Part shown: piece after piece, positions 21,401 through 31,683 of the stretch
Layout: each line of letters opens with the position of its first letter
How positions within the stretch are numbered: position 1 is the stretch's first letter
The notes under the pieces: generated by a model
What the model was told of the DNA's origin: nothing
The model's input: only the letters and a program-made list of their open reading frames with translations
The model's database searches: none
Program-made: the position numbers and the translations under genes
Assembly: GCF_018873765.1 (NCBI RefSeq)
Contig: NC_057920.1
Coordinates: 6,647,307-6,711,306, forward strand
Origin: Telopea speciosissima
Lineage: Eukaryota; Streptophyta; Magnoliopsida; Proteales; Proteaceae
DNA length: 64,000 nt
Direction of reading: 5' to 3'

Positions 21401-22876
21401 TAGATCGTTCTATGCAATATATGAAGAATGGATAGCTCGAATTGAATCTTGAGCAAAAGTTCCCAGATCAGATACTATGGTTGTTTCTTTAAAAACTTCA
21501 AGTGACAGCCTTGAGAATGTGAATATGACAAACTGATGATACAGATGACGTCTAAACTACAATGAATAAATCAGTATGTCAAGTTCCTGATTACCAATAA
21601 ACATGGTAATGCAAAAATTCAAGGGACAGATGTCCGGCAAACATATTTAGGATGCCAAAATTAATTTGAATCAACCACCAAAGCAGGCCAACATTTTCTG
21701 AAACAACAGAAGAGCCTCGAATGCAAAAATAAAACTCCTAAATGAAACAAATTGGACAGACTCAATAAAAGCAAAGCCAAGCAAACAGCGAACATCATTT
21801 CACTAAGCTCAACGAAATAATGAAACCCATCAAACAGATACCACGCACCGCATTTATCTTTAATAAATCGATTGAGAGAAGACAACCAGAAGACTGAATG
21901 AAGAAACCAAAAATAAGAACATCGCCAAGTAATAGTAGCACTGACCTGTGCCAGCAGCAGTAATCGCTTGCCTGTACTTTTTGTCCTGCACATCACCAGC
22001 CGCGTAAACACCTCTGACACTCGTCTGTGTCGTTCCGGGCTTCGTCAAAACGTAACCATCAGAGTCGAGTTCCAGCTGGCCATCCAAGAACTTGGTTGCC
22101 GGCTCATGCCCGATGGCAAAGAACAAACCCGACACCTTTAAATCGGAAACGTCGCCAGTTACCACATTCTCCACCTTTAAACCTCCCAAAACACCCTTGA
22201 CTCCATCCCCATAGGCTTCAAGCACCGCCGAGTTCCACACGACCTCGATCTTAGGATTGGTCAATGCACGATTCTGCATGATTTTGGAAGCCCTAAAAGT
22301 ATCCCTTCGGTGAATGACATAAACCTTAGATCCATACTTAGTCAAGAAATTCGCCTCCTCCATCGCGGAATCACCTCCTCCGATCACCGCCAATGGCTTG
22401 TCCCTGAATATGGGGGCCGCACCATCACAAACCGCACAAGCAGAGATCCCTCGATTCCAGAAACCACCTTGGCCATCGCCAGACCCAGGGAACTGCAAAC
22501 GCTTTGCGACAGCACCAGTGGCGACAATAACGGAATCGGCCAGAACGGACTTGGAATCAGTAAAAACCTTGAAAGGGTTAGTGGAGAAATCGACTTTAGT
22601 GACAGTCTCGGTGAAAATTTCGGTGCCGAAGCGAACGGACTGGCTGCGGCAGCGATCCATGAGCTCCATCCCCATGAGACCATCAGGGAAGCCAGGGAAG
22701 TTCTCGACATCGGTGGTGGTGGTGAGTTGGCCACCAGGTGCAATATCGTTGGCCATCCAACCTTCGAAGAGGATGGGTTTGAGCTCTGCACGGGCGGCGT
22801 AGATGGCGGCGGTGTGAGCAGCGGGGCCGCTGCCGATGATGCAGAGGCGGGTCTTCAGGGCCTGGAGTTCATCCAT
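9388..22876 (-). CDS. NTR: NADPH-dependent thioredoxin reductase (NTRA/NTRB type), two exons
   Basis: Flavoenzyme that passes electrons from NADPH through FAD and a CxxC pair to thioredoxin h/o in cytosol and mitochondria. Exon 1 (22876-21946) carries FAD site GSGPAAH (about 15-21), the [14 protein letters not shown] loop, redox pair CAVC (147-150), NADPH site GGGDSA (166-171), HRRDTFRAS and the second FAD motif [11 protein letters not shown]. Exon 2 (9458-9388) encodes the last 22 residues, [17 protein letters not shown]... to GKSD-stop. The splice is ACAG|GTCAGT to TATACAG|GATGC, phase 1, rebuilding TGCMAA exactly as in the family. The product is 333 aa, the usual length of the cytosolic form. 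The first ATG at 22876 is used because a TAG lies 35 codons upstream in the same frame with no ATG between. Both exons look intact. The 12,487-bp intron is full of transposons. Confidence 0.95.
9459..9913. repeat. Three tandem copies of a ~152-bp unit including the splice acceptor
   Basis: Units start at 9459, 9610 and 9763, each with CTGTATAAAATGAAAACTT (CTATATAAAATG in the third), ...ACGCATACTTTATTTACC and a terminal GATGCAATCTC-type end. Identity is high between units. On the minus strand each junction reads ATTTTATACAG or ATTTTATATAG, so the acceptor region of the last exon has been copied upstream twice. Confidence 0.85.
10151..10240 (+). mobile_element. Au-type SINE, 3' part
   Basis: The order GGTTCAAA (box-B-like), GGCTGCGTACA, CCCCTCCCAGTCCCTGC, GCGGGAGCCTC and ATGCACTAGG matches the 3' half of the plant Au SINE family. 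The same text occurs at 48716-48803. The 5' half with box A is not evident. Confidence 0.6.
11014..11345 (-). mobile_element. RTE-type LINE fragment
   Basis: The minus-strand reading contains RMLRWMSGK and further on text matching the known RTE-LINE C-terminal stretch (LRWYGH..RRPL-type); the + strand shows the matching CACATGTCCATACCACCTCAAAC and CTTTCCTCACCACTTC. It is the 3' end of reverse transcriptase plus tail, 5'-truncated and frame-decayed. No target duplication found. Confidence 0.65.
12690..12792. repeat. First half of an LTR-split tandem repeat unit
   Basis: ACCACCAAATGATT...CCCTGCTAATACTCTGGTT...CTCTAATTGGTGG is repeated at 20424-20522. The other half of this unit resumes at 20278 (CTTAGTAA...), so one unit was split by the LTR element at 12793-20272. 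The second, uninterrupted unit is about 20424-20645. Confidence 0.75.
13186..14212. mobile_element. hAT-like element inside the LTR element
   Basis: The left end TAGGTGTCAACCGGTCGG pairs with the right end ...AATTGACACCCCTA. Both ends are rich in CGGTCGGT-type repeats and the middle is non-coding. These ends are typical of plant hAT non-autonomous elements. I could not find a clean 8-bp duplication. Confidence 0.6.
15766..19557 (-). mobile_element. Ty1/copia LTR retrotransposon, young, broken
   Basis: LTRs 15766-16033 and 19289-19557 (TGTAACAGCC...ATCTCAACA) are flanked by exact 5-bp GTAAC (15761-15765, 19558-19562). Minus-strand primer-binding site TGGTATCAGAGC (19277-19288, initiator Met tRNA) and polypurine tract next to 16033. 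A long minus-strand reading frame at 16041-18377 holds gag-like text, a zinc knuckle (CEHC...H...C), reverse transcriptase ([20 protein letters not shown]) and RNase H (YTDADWAGS). The order of domains and the tRNA primer identify Ty1/copia. The LTRs differ at about 6-7 of 268 sites (roughly 2.5%), suggesting about a million years at a generic plant rate. It is broken and shorter than an intact element, with a small number of breaks. Nested inside the older LTR element. Confidence 0.93.
20278..20645. repeat. Rest of split tandem repeat plus second unit
   Basis: 20278-20400 continues the unit interrupted at 12792; 20424-20645 is a whole second unit (ACCACCAAATGATTG... to ...TTTCAATATCTC). The two differ by scattered substitutions and by a C14 tract at about 20540 in the second. 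Confidence 0.75.
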
Positions 22877-22989
22877 GACGGCGCCGGAGAGTTTAGAGGG
22901 AGAAGAAAAGAAGGCAGAAGCGGCGGCGGAAACGAAAGCGATAGCTGAGAAGCTCCTGAGAAGGGCAATGAGCTTTGAGCACTAACGCC

Positions 22990-23016
22990 TCAGGATCCGC
23001 ACATATCATCTGCCAT
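22990..23016 (-). promoter_or_regulatory. Possible upstream ORF in the NTR leader
   Basis: On the minus strand ATGGCAGATGATATGTGC... encodes an 8-residue peptide (MADDMCGS) and stops 113 bases before the NTR start codon. It counts only if the transcript begins upstream of 23016, which the sequence does not show. Confidence 0.35.
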
Positions 23017-23040
23017 TCTGCCTCAGTCTTCCCTCGCTCC

Positions 23041-25070
23041 TTTTAAGGGTCTTATCTTTCCTCAATTTTGGGCGCCAAAACGTGTCCGGTGATCCAGTCA
23101 TCGATTTCACTTCAGCCTTCGACTCACCGGCGAGAGGACGGGGGTTTGATACTTTGATGCTTCGTACTTTTATGTGAGTGAGATTGTGGGGTGGACGAAA
23201 ATGCTAATCTCACGGTTCCATGCTGTTTTCTCTTTGAATCGTTTGCCAACCGATCAGCATCTTTACTCATATATTGGGCCCAGAGAACAAGAAATCAGCT
23301 CCAAGGAAATTATCTCCACTGGCAAAGAAGAAGTCCCAAATCCATGGCCCATTTGGCTAGGTTATGAGCCGGCCCATTGCGTCTCTCCTGTTTGCATTTT
23401 TAATCCTATTGTGGGTCGGGCCTGAGTTGGGGAATAGATTAAATTTGAAACAAAATGAGCCCAACTCTGTCCAGCCACTCAATTTGGTTCAAAGTCGAGC
23501 CGTAATTTGCGCCTGAGTTGAACCCCTGGCTTTCTTTATTAAGAGTAACATTAGTTTCAAACATTATTCTGGACGGTCAGAATCAAACATGGCCGGTAGG
23601 TTGTGCGTGGTTGCATTCTTGAAATGCATTCTAAGTCAATTACACATTATAAAAAGATAAGAATAGGAATGCAAAATTCAAACTAAAATGCATTTTAGGA
23701 ATGCATATCAAAGGCAACCTTAGATTCTGGATCACCTACCCATGTATGTAACCTTAAGTACATATAGTTGATAACATCTATCCATTTTCTTTCATAAGTG
23801 TTACTAATTGGTATCAGGATCGATATCGATCTGTATCGGTCTGGATCAGACATATTTACCCTTATTTTGTTTTAAAAAATTAAATTAGTACATCTAAATA
23901 GGGCTGGTATGACTCAAGCCGGTTTGTTTGAGAAAATGTACTCATTTGGACCAGGTTGGGTCAACCCTAAATGTGATTGGGCTGGGCTAGGTTGATACCA
24001 ACCTGACTTGAGTTGAACTCTATGATTGTAATAAGGGTATCGATCAGTCAGTCCTGATCGATATTTTCTTTTTTCATCTTAAAAAAAAACTGGGTCAATG
24101 AGTTTGGACAGTTGGATATCGCACTTGCTAAGTGTCGAATTTTCTACTCCGAACGACATCGCACTATACCATTGGAGGAATTGGAGAGGATTTAAATCCA
24201 TTTGCACCATGTGTGGGATCCACTAAACGAACCTTTATCCCCTGAGATTCGTTGATTGGTACGATTGTGCAATTCCTCTCATAGGGGGGCTGAAATGATA
24301 ATTTCATTCCCTGATCAAACACACTATCCAGATGGGGTCCACCCCCTTTTATTAGAGGCACTAGAAAACCGTACTAGACAGGGGAACCACAGGTGATAAA
24401 AATTCCCCACTAATATGACTGTGGTCTCCTACCGTACGTGGCCAAGGCCGACAACCTAAAATTCGGTTCTACTCCCAATCCATTTTTTTTTGAGCTTTAA
24501 AACATTTTCTGACCAAGAAAAGGAATCTTCAAATAAAAAAAAATAAGATGAGGTACAGAACGATACAAGTAGAGTTGTCCACTTCCTCCGGCAAATTTCA
24601 GCTATTTGGCTCATGCAATATGGATATAAAGTATTTTTTTTATTTTTTCTTTTAGGGAAAGAAGAGCTTTGTTTCTAAGAGATGGACGGTCAAATTTTAT
24701 ATATGAGGGTCGGTTGGTAAGATATGAGGCCTCTCATTTAAATCATTGTTCTATTGACATTTACCAACAAAAGCAACGGTTCAAATTTACAAATGCATTA
24801 TAGAGATTAAAGAGTCATTAAAAATGGAAAGCCTTTTTCTAGGAATGAGTTTTTTTTTTTTTTTTAATAACTATATATAATGGAATGTGGAAAGTAATTT
24901 TGAGTAGACGATTGCTCACTTCAGGGTAAGCTCCAAGGCGACCATGGGTTTCATTGTTCTATTTTAAAAAAAGATTGAATTTTTTCTTTTACTTTTAGGG
25001 TTTTGGAGAGAGTTTTCTTTCATCGTGCGTATGGGAAGGGTTCAGCCACCATCCAAGGGTTTTAAAACAT
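23041..25070. other. NTR upstream region and intergenic repeats
   Basis: The first few hundred bases are the NTR promoter side (minus strand). About 23811-24070 holds degenerate GATCGATATCGATC and GGGTTGGG-type repeats like the ends of hAT-like short elements. About 24164-24365 has a GC-rich stretch with GCTGAAATGATAATTTC. No gene seen. Confidence 0.5.
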
Positions 25071-25255
25071 GAATTTTTTTCCTCTCTTGTCCGCTGCCCG
25101 AACAGGACCGTGCTGTCCCCTCACATGGGGGGCGTGAAATGATGACTTAACCTCGCCCAGGCATTGTGTGCGGGCAGGGGGTAAGGTCGTCATTTTGCAC
25201 CCCCATGTGAGGGGAAAACACGATCCTATCGCGGACAGGAAAAGATAACGATTCC
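25071..25255. repeat. Foldback element with exact 9-bp target duplication
   Basis: 185 bp, flanked by TTAAAACAT (25062-25070 and 25256-25264). Arms GTCCGCTGCCCGAACAGGA and CCCCTCACATGGGGG pair with inverses near the right end. The core GTGAAATGATGACTTAACC and inverted GGTCGTCATTTTGC. Confidence 0.8.
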
Positions 25256-27207
25256 TTAAAACATCCTCCCTATTGAATGAAGTGGATAATATCCTTTACT
25301 AATACCGGATACCCTCTTTCGCTCATCCAAAAGCTACAGTCAAGGATTCACCTTCACCATGACTTAAGGAAAACTCAGTACTACTTTTATTGCATGGGTT
25401 TTTTTTTTGTTCTTATCAAAAGCAAGAAAGAATAACTCTTTGAGAGAATCCTTGTTATCCAAGCTACAAATTTCAAGTTCCAAAGCATGTCCTGTGAGAG
25501 CTCAAATCCTTTTATGAGTCCCAAAGAAAGCAAAAAGTCACGGATTTTAGTATTAACAATTTATCAGCATCCAAAGCCCATTGAACGCTTAGAAGGTTTA
25601 GCTCAAGCTCATAAAACCCTTCACTAGAAGGTCTTGAAAGGAGTCTCTTTATCTAGTCTAACCTCCCAAAACTCTGGCAAAATTCTTGCTTTTGGTGTTC
25701 CACATGGCTCAATAGCTATTAAGATATGTGTTGGGATAATAGCCGTACATCGATTACCCTAAGAGACCTTTCGTCCTCTTATCTGAATATGGATGCAAAT
25801 CAAATTCAGATTTTTAATTATCTGTTTATTTCCCTAACTTGTGTAACTCGGATCTTCCTCCCCAATGATATGATTCGTCTCAATTCATGTCTTGTAATTG
25901 TCTTTTAGTTGTCTTAGTCTCATGATTCTTTTTTCTTCATTCTCTAAAATTTGTCAAATCTTCAAAAACCCTCGGGATTATTAGCTATTTAATTTTTTAT
26001 TTTAATTGGATATCTTTTCAGATCAAATATATTTTTTCTAGTTTTTCTAATTTTGAATCCGAATAACCCTAAACAGATACAGATGCCTCTAAATAAATAC
26101 GGATGCAAATCGAGTTTTGAATTTTCGAATATCCATTTACATCCTTAATTCACATGGTATTAGAGCATGTTGCAACTTTTCTCATATTCTTTCACATCTG
26201 TACAATGGATTTTCAATTTAGGTATGAGTTTTTCCGTGGTTTATTGGTTCAATTAGGTCCTATTTTCATTCTAATTGAGCATTATCAATCACATTTTTAC
26301 TTTAATCTTAGTATTGAGAGATTTTTTATTTCTGCATATAGTACCATATTCATTGATTTTTTTCACAATATTGCCTGTTCTCAAACATATGATTCTCATT
26401 CATTAGTCCAATCATGAATTCATAATTCTCATTCATTAGTTCAATGATCATGATCATTTATTGTTTTCCTCTTCCTTGACAAAGCTAGGTGATAAATGGT
26501 GGTCCAAAGTGTTGGCAAGCTATCATAACCTTGCCATCAATTTAATTGGTTAGGTACAATTGTGATGTAAATGCTCACTTGTACTGCCCCCCATGAAGAT
26601 CAAGGTGGTTATTTTCTTTTTTTTTGATTGCGTAATAGGATTTTAACTATAGTTACAAGAGATTTAGAGTCGATCTTGTGACATCCTGGGGCATGGACTC
26701 TGGCAAGCCACCAACCAATTGAGCAAGCAATTTTTCATATGTGGCTTTTTTTTTGGGGGGAAAGGGTAAATAAGGAATTCATTAAGTTGAAAGGAGATCT
26801 ACGAATACATCACTTTCTAGTAGGAGGAGAAACTAAGAGAAGAGGAACTCCCTAACCCAAATTTAGCCATAGAGTGAGCTACATTATTTACTGTTCTATT
26901 GACATATCCTTAAAAAATATATATAGGAGGAAGCTATAACCAAAATGTCCTCAATATATGCATACTTTGTTATCTTTTTTGTTTTTTATAAACCACTTTT
27001 AAATCACTTCTATTATTCATCTTTGGCTGAAATTAGACCATGGAGATGAGCCAGCATGGGGCATACTTCATCACATGAACCCACCCTTGGCTATTAATTT
27101 CACCACATAACAAATTGGTGATGATGATGAGACTTCACCAACCATTGTTGCAATTTCATATTAATATTTTGGAATGCTCTCGTATCTAGAATCCTTTCTA
27201 TTGTGCC
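25256..27207. other. AT-rich intergenic DNA with a possible LTR relic
   Basis: A TGTTGGGATAATAGCC start (25729) and an ATTCACA end (26154) followed by TGGTATTAGAGCA, close to the Met-tRNA primer site, suggest one old copia LTR on the + strand. No second LTR or coding part is recognised, so this is weak. The rest shows nothing. Confidence 0.25.
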
Positions 27208-27317
27208 TAAGGGTGTCAATTGATTGGTCTCGGTCAATTTTGATGAAGCTGACTCAGACCCTTAAGGGTGTCAATCGACTGGTCTCGGTTAATTTCAATG
27301 AAGCTGACTTAGACCCT
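27208..27317. repeat. Two tandem 55-bp units with hAT-like end motif
   Basis: Units begin at 27208 and 27263 with TAAGGGTGTCAAT(T/C)GA and end ...GACCCT. The start resembles hAT-like terminal motifs, as do the CGGTCAATTT inner bases. No matching right end could be assigned with confidence. Confidence 0.6.
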
Positions 27318-27494
27318 TAACACATCTTAGTCTAGAGTCTAAGCTGAAATCGATTGATAAACTACTCAATCCTTAACATCAAATCGAGGCTGATTAGCGA
27401 TTGCTATGAACAAATTTTTTTCCCTCTTATTGATTTGGCTATCTGCCACTTATCAAATACTTATAAAAAAATTAATATAATTAATAGAAGAAAA

Positions 27495-27590
27495 AAAAAG
27501 GCTACTTGGTCACACTCCCTACGCCCAAACACATGGGTAGCAAAATGACTAGTGCAGTGGCCACGCGTACCAAGTATCATTCTCTCCCCC
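27495..27590. repeat. Short foldback element, degenerate
   Basis: GGCTACTTGGTCACAC pairs loosely with GTACCAAGTATCATTC, and the middle has ACACATGGGTAGCAAAATGAC, resembling the shared core. Shorter than the other copies. Confidence 0.4.
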
Positions 27591-28354
27591 TAATAAATAT
27601 ATAAACTTCAATCTAACACCTTAAATTGAGTTCATAATTCATATAGGCTTATATGCAAAATATATATAAATCTTGATTTTTAGTAATTATAACCCAATTA
27701 TTAAATATATAAATCAATAAATAATAAATGGTTTTCTTTCTGTCACTATCCTAGTGAAGTATAACGGTTCACTCACTTCTCACCAACAATGTTGATTTTC
27801 CTCTCTTCGTTCTTAATTAAACTCTCCTTGTGCCCCTACAGAACTAATAATAATACAAAGAAAGACTGTCAATCTTCGCTGTCTTTCACCTTTGCCTTTC
27901 TGGTTCTTAATTTTCAAATCCAAATATTCTAACGGCACCGAATAAGAAGCGAAACCAGGAGAAGATCTCTCAACGCAGGGAGAGGTTCCGCTAAACCAGT
28001 TTGAAAATACTTCAGTTATTCCATCCACACGGAAGAGAAATTTATTTTTTTCTTCTTCTCATTCTTCATAATTTTCTACAGAGACTTCAAGGAATCTAGG
28101 AAAGAAGGAAGCAAGAAAGAAAGAAAAATTAACACAACCCAGTGAAACAAATCCTCATTTCGGATTTTTTCCTGTAAAACAAAATTAAGGTGGACAAGAG
28201 TTGCACTCAGAGATCAATAGTGCTCTAAAGTCTCAACCTTGAGAACAGGGGTTCTTTGAATTGATCAAACACAGAAAATTAAACAAACCCAACAAAAATA
28301 ATACTTCAATAACTACATATAAACATTTCTATATGTGATTTTTACCAGTTTTTC

Positions 28355-28735
28355 TCATCTCTGAACAACTGGGTTATCATCAATAGAAACAGAGGACCTC
28401 TTGATGAACTCCAAACAATCAGCAATAGCTTCTGAATAGAAAGAATTTGATCTCCCATAGTTTCTCAACTTACAATTACCACCATTAAAGCTTCCTTCTT
28501 CCACTACTGCCACTGCTTTGCTGCTCTTCTTGCAACCACTGCACCTAGTGATGCCTTTCTTCAAGGAACCTATGGCTTGCCCATATGAAGATTTCCACCT
28601 GTTTAAGAGCCTTATGAAGTACAGAAACCTCACACGCAACCGATACACAGAGAACCTCCGAGGGCTTAGCCGGAAACCTCTCGTCCGATTCCATCTCTTC
28701 CCAACCTTGTTTAAGCTCATCTCAGACTGACCCAT
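28355..28735 (-). CDS. Small basic plant-specific protein of unknown function
   Basis: Single-exon 126-aa protein. The N-terminal half is very basic and aromatic (RRFSVYRLRVRFLYFIRLL, NRWKSSYGQAI), then a basic CSGCKKSSK stretch, then a conserved tail SFYSEAIADCLEFIKRSSVS. I recognise this combination, mainly the SFYSEAIADCLEFIKRSS tail, from a small uncharacterised plant family; from memory Arabidopsis At4g35320 may be a member, which is uncertain. No signal peptide or clear membrane segment. It stands alone, with no neighbour overlap. The conserved tail supports a real gene; function unknown. Confidence 0.75.
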   Translation of the reverse strand: MGQSEMSLNKVGKRWNRTRGFRLSPRRFSVYRLRVRFLYFIRLLNRWKSSYGQAIGSLKKGITRCSGCKKSSKAVAVVEEGSFNGGNCKLRNYGRSNSFYSEAIADCLEFIKRSSVSIDDNPVVQR

Positions 28736-29369
28736 TTGCAGTAAACATGAAACAGAGCTCTATTAGTCTCTCCTAATGGACTTTTTATACACAGATATAA
28801 AGAATGGTGGAAGGTGAGATCATAAAAGGGGACGAAGATACGGGGAAGATTGGTTGGGTTTTGGACAAAAAGTCTTTAATTTACAGAAAGGTGAACGAAT
28901 TTTACAACGTGGACATGAACAGATTTATTGTTAAATTAATGTTATAAGAAATGTGATTACAGAGGAGAATAAAAAGGAGAAGTATGAAGGAAAGTGGCTA
29001 ATTTAATTTTTGTTGTTAGTTTAACAATGTTGACTCTATCATCTCTTAAGAGAATTTTGTATTGGGAAGGGAAAACTTTTTAGCTTAACTTTGATTATGA
29101 CAATTAGTGTTAAATTAGTGAAAGGTTTAACCTTTTATTTAAAGGTAGAAGAAGAGGTTAAGGAGGAAACAGAGGAAGGCCCATCCTATCCTACATGGTC
29201 GGCAGCAGGAAAATATTGAAAAAAATAGTATCTAAGTCAGCTAGGGTTGTCCATCAACCTCTTACTTCACTTTCATTTTTTGTATTAGTTTAAGTAAATG
29301 TTGTCGTCGAATTAGGTAGGGTTAAGGGGAATACTGGTAAATCCATTGTTTTAATTTCTAGGGTGGGGT
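28736..29369. other. Upstream region of the small protein gene
   Basis: AT-rich, with a likely TATA-type TTTTTATACAC on the + strand at about 28781 (not oriented to this gene). No other gene seen. The 27591-28354 stretch on the other side likewise shows no gene beyond a probable 3' UTR. Confidence 0.45.
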
Positions 29370-30740
29370 TGACAGTTGCAGCAATATTACTATTCACCTC
29401 CTTAAAGTTTTAAAAAAAAAAAAAATAAAATTTCTAGAATGTTCGACTTAAGATTGTTAAATGATTTGGTTCGATTTGATTTATGATGTAATTGATGAAA
29501 ATTGAAAATCGAATCAATTATTACTTGGTTTCAAGTTCCTAAACCAAGTAATAGTCACTTAATCGGCTCAGTTAAGAGCTGATTTTATGAAATAGTAAAC
29601 AAATAGATTTATTGCTCAAGAAATTGAAATTGTTTTGATTACATCAATTTAAAAAATTTGAAGAATAAGTAATTCATTTTATAATTTATATTTTGAGAAT
29701 ATATTTTCTATATTTCTTTGGGAGAGAGCGGTAGGAGCAAGGGGTGGGGGTGGAGATGGGAAATGGTGGTGGTCGTAGTGATGGTATTGGGGAAATAGAG
29801 CTTTCATTTATATTGAAACAGGTCAACGGACATATTTACTTCCATTATTAACATATGCTTATTAAAGTGGAGCACAAAAAAGACTTGAAATTGATTTCAA
29901 TTTCAATATCATCCTCAGTTATTTTACTATTTCAATTGACAATTGCAACAATATTACTATTCACCTTCTTAAAGTTTTTAAAAAATTTAATTTCTATAAT
30001 GTTCGACTTAAGGTTGTTAAATGGTGTGGTTTGATTTGATTTATGATGTAATGGATGGAAATTGAAAATCGAATCAATTACTACTTGGTTCCAAGTAGGA
30101 ATGTAAACGGATCGGATTTGGCTCGGATAGTGCTATGTCCGCATCCGTATCCGATTAGCTTTTGGATGGATTTGGATAGTGCTGAACGGATACGGATACG
30201 AATCAGATATTTTATCCGTTTACATGTAAATATAGCTTTTTGGATAGCTATAGCTTATCCGTTTAGCTTTCGGACAGATTCGGATAGTGCCAAACGGATA
30301 CGAACATGGATACGGAAATGGATTTCAGCTATTCATTTACACCCCTAGTTTCAAGTTCCTAAACCGAGTAATAGTCACTTCATCGGCTCAGTTAAGAGCT
30401 GATTTTATGAAATAGTAAACAAATAGATTTCTTGCTCAAGAAATTGAAATTGTTTTGGTTGCATCAATTTAAAACATTTCAAGAATAAGAAATTCATTTT
30501 ATAATTCAATTTCTGAGAATATATTTTATATATTTCTTTGGGAGAGGGCGGTACGAGCGAGGGTAGGGGTGGGGATGGAAAGTTGGTGGTGGTGGTAGCG
30601 ATGGTATTGGTAAAATAAAGCTTTCATTTATTTTTAAACATGTCAAAGGACACCCTCAATTATTAGCCTATGCTTATTAAAGTGGAGCACAAAAAAGACT
30701 TGAAATTGATTTCAAGTTATTTTATTATTTCAAATGAAAT
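29370..30740. repeat. Tandem duplication of a ~570-bp unit
   Basis: Unit 1 (about 29370-29937) and unit 2 (about 29938-30740) share GCAACAATATTACTATTCACC, GTTCGACTTAAG, GGAGAGAGCGGTAGGAGC and AAAGTGGAGCACAAAAAAG. Unit 2 is longer because of a 252-bp insertion at 30096-30347. Non-coding. Confidence 0.85.
30096..30347. mobile_element. hAT-like short element with 8-bp target duplication
   Basis: TAGGAATGTAAACGG at the left and TTTACACCCCTA at the right. Flanks GTTCCAAG (30088-30095) and GTTTCAAG (30348-30355) match at 7 of 8 positions, the size hAT transposases make. The uninterrupted tandem unit carries GGTTTCAAGTTCC at the matching place (about 29538), giving an empty-site control. The interior is CGGATACGGAT-type, non-coding. 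Confidence 0.8.
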
Positions 30741-30912
30741 TGGGATTTCAATTTTTTATAAATATGTGAAAAAATCATACCGAACACCATAACAAAGCAG
30801 CCTTAGTTAATCGCTTTATATGATTTAATCGATTTTTCAATTTAACGATTTAGTTGTTCTATTTAATCAATTTTTTTCAGTTTGTAACTTATTTCACTTT
30901 TAAATAGTTTAA

Positions 30913-31078
30913 AGAAGAAAGAACTCTGTCTGGAAGTGTGGCCTACGCCAGCACTCCCATGAGTCTATCTCTCTCCTCCCTGTATGAAAAAACATCTTTA
31001 CCTTGTTTTGAAGTGGAGACAGATAAACAAATGAGATTGCTAACTTAGGCCAAAGTACCAAACAAAAAACTACTTCCC
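30913..31078. repeat. Foldback element, same family as 32695-32865
   Basis: 166 bp with ends AGAAGAAAGAACTCTGTC and AACTACTTCCC. Flanks ATAGTTTAA and ATAATTTAA match at 8 of 9. It shares AGTGTGGCCTA and CACTCCCATGAGTCTATCTC with the copy 1.8 kb away. Confidence 0.75.
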
Positions 31079-31485
31079 ATAATTTAAAACCACAATTTAT
31101 CGATTCAAAGGCGAAACCAAACCAATTATATTTTTTTCTAATCAAAATCGAACTAAACGTTTCGATTCAATTTCTATTGAACAATTTCGGTTTAAAATTA
31201 ACACCCTTAGACCTCCACTATTATATACCGAGTTAGAAACTAAACTCTTAAAACACGTAGTTTATGGGCTGTGAATCTGTGACAAGTGAAGCCCACACTC
31301 CACTACGTGTGTAAGGCAAAAGCTAACGTGTCCAAAAACCTCTTCTTACGTGGCACGTCACAAGAGTTCCACATGGCAAATGTGAAGGAAACCATGGAAA
31401 AGTTCCCTAGCCGCTTTTTTGTCACCACAAATTAAGAGTATCAGGTTGACCCAGAGCCCAAAAGACTTGTCAACAAAGAAAAAAG

Positions 31486-31683
31486 GTAATTTGGATCCTC
31501 TACTGCCGAGCTGCCCGGCAGGGCTGGCAGGACCCTACTGCCAAGACATAGCAAGGTGATAAATGACCATCTTACCCCCACTTGGGTAAGGCGCTTGAGC
31601 AAGGGTAAGGTTGTCATTTACTGTCTTGCTATGTCTTGGTAGTAGGATCTTGCCGGACAACTCGACAGTAGAGGATCAAGGTC
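31486..31683. repeat. Foldback element with 9-bp target duplication
   Basis: 198 bp. Arms ATCCTCTACTGCCGAGCTG and inverse; the core ATAAATGACCATCTTACCCCC and inverted GTAAGGTTGTCATTTA. Flanks AGAAAAAAG and CGAAAAAAG match at 8 of 9. Confidence 0.7.

Larger units (their letters stand above)
9459..21945 (-). other. 12.5 kb final intron of the thioredoxin reductase gene
   Basis: Bounded by GT (21945-21944) and AG (9460-9459) on the minus strand. Contents in + order: three tandem units, a terminal-inverted-repeat element with SINE and LINE pieces, one half of a tandem repeat, an older LTR element containing a hAT-like element and a Ty1/copia element, the rest of the tandem repeat with a C14 run near 20540, then about 1.3 kb of ordinary AT-rich sequence (20646-21945). 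The stretch 11587-12680 shows nothing I recognise. Confidence 0.85.

Noticed and set aside
22310-22948. A 212-codon open frame on the + strand opposite the thioredoxin reductase
   Set aside because: It is the antisense shadow of the conserved NTR exon; no recognisable domain, and its codons follow the opposite frame.
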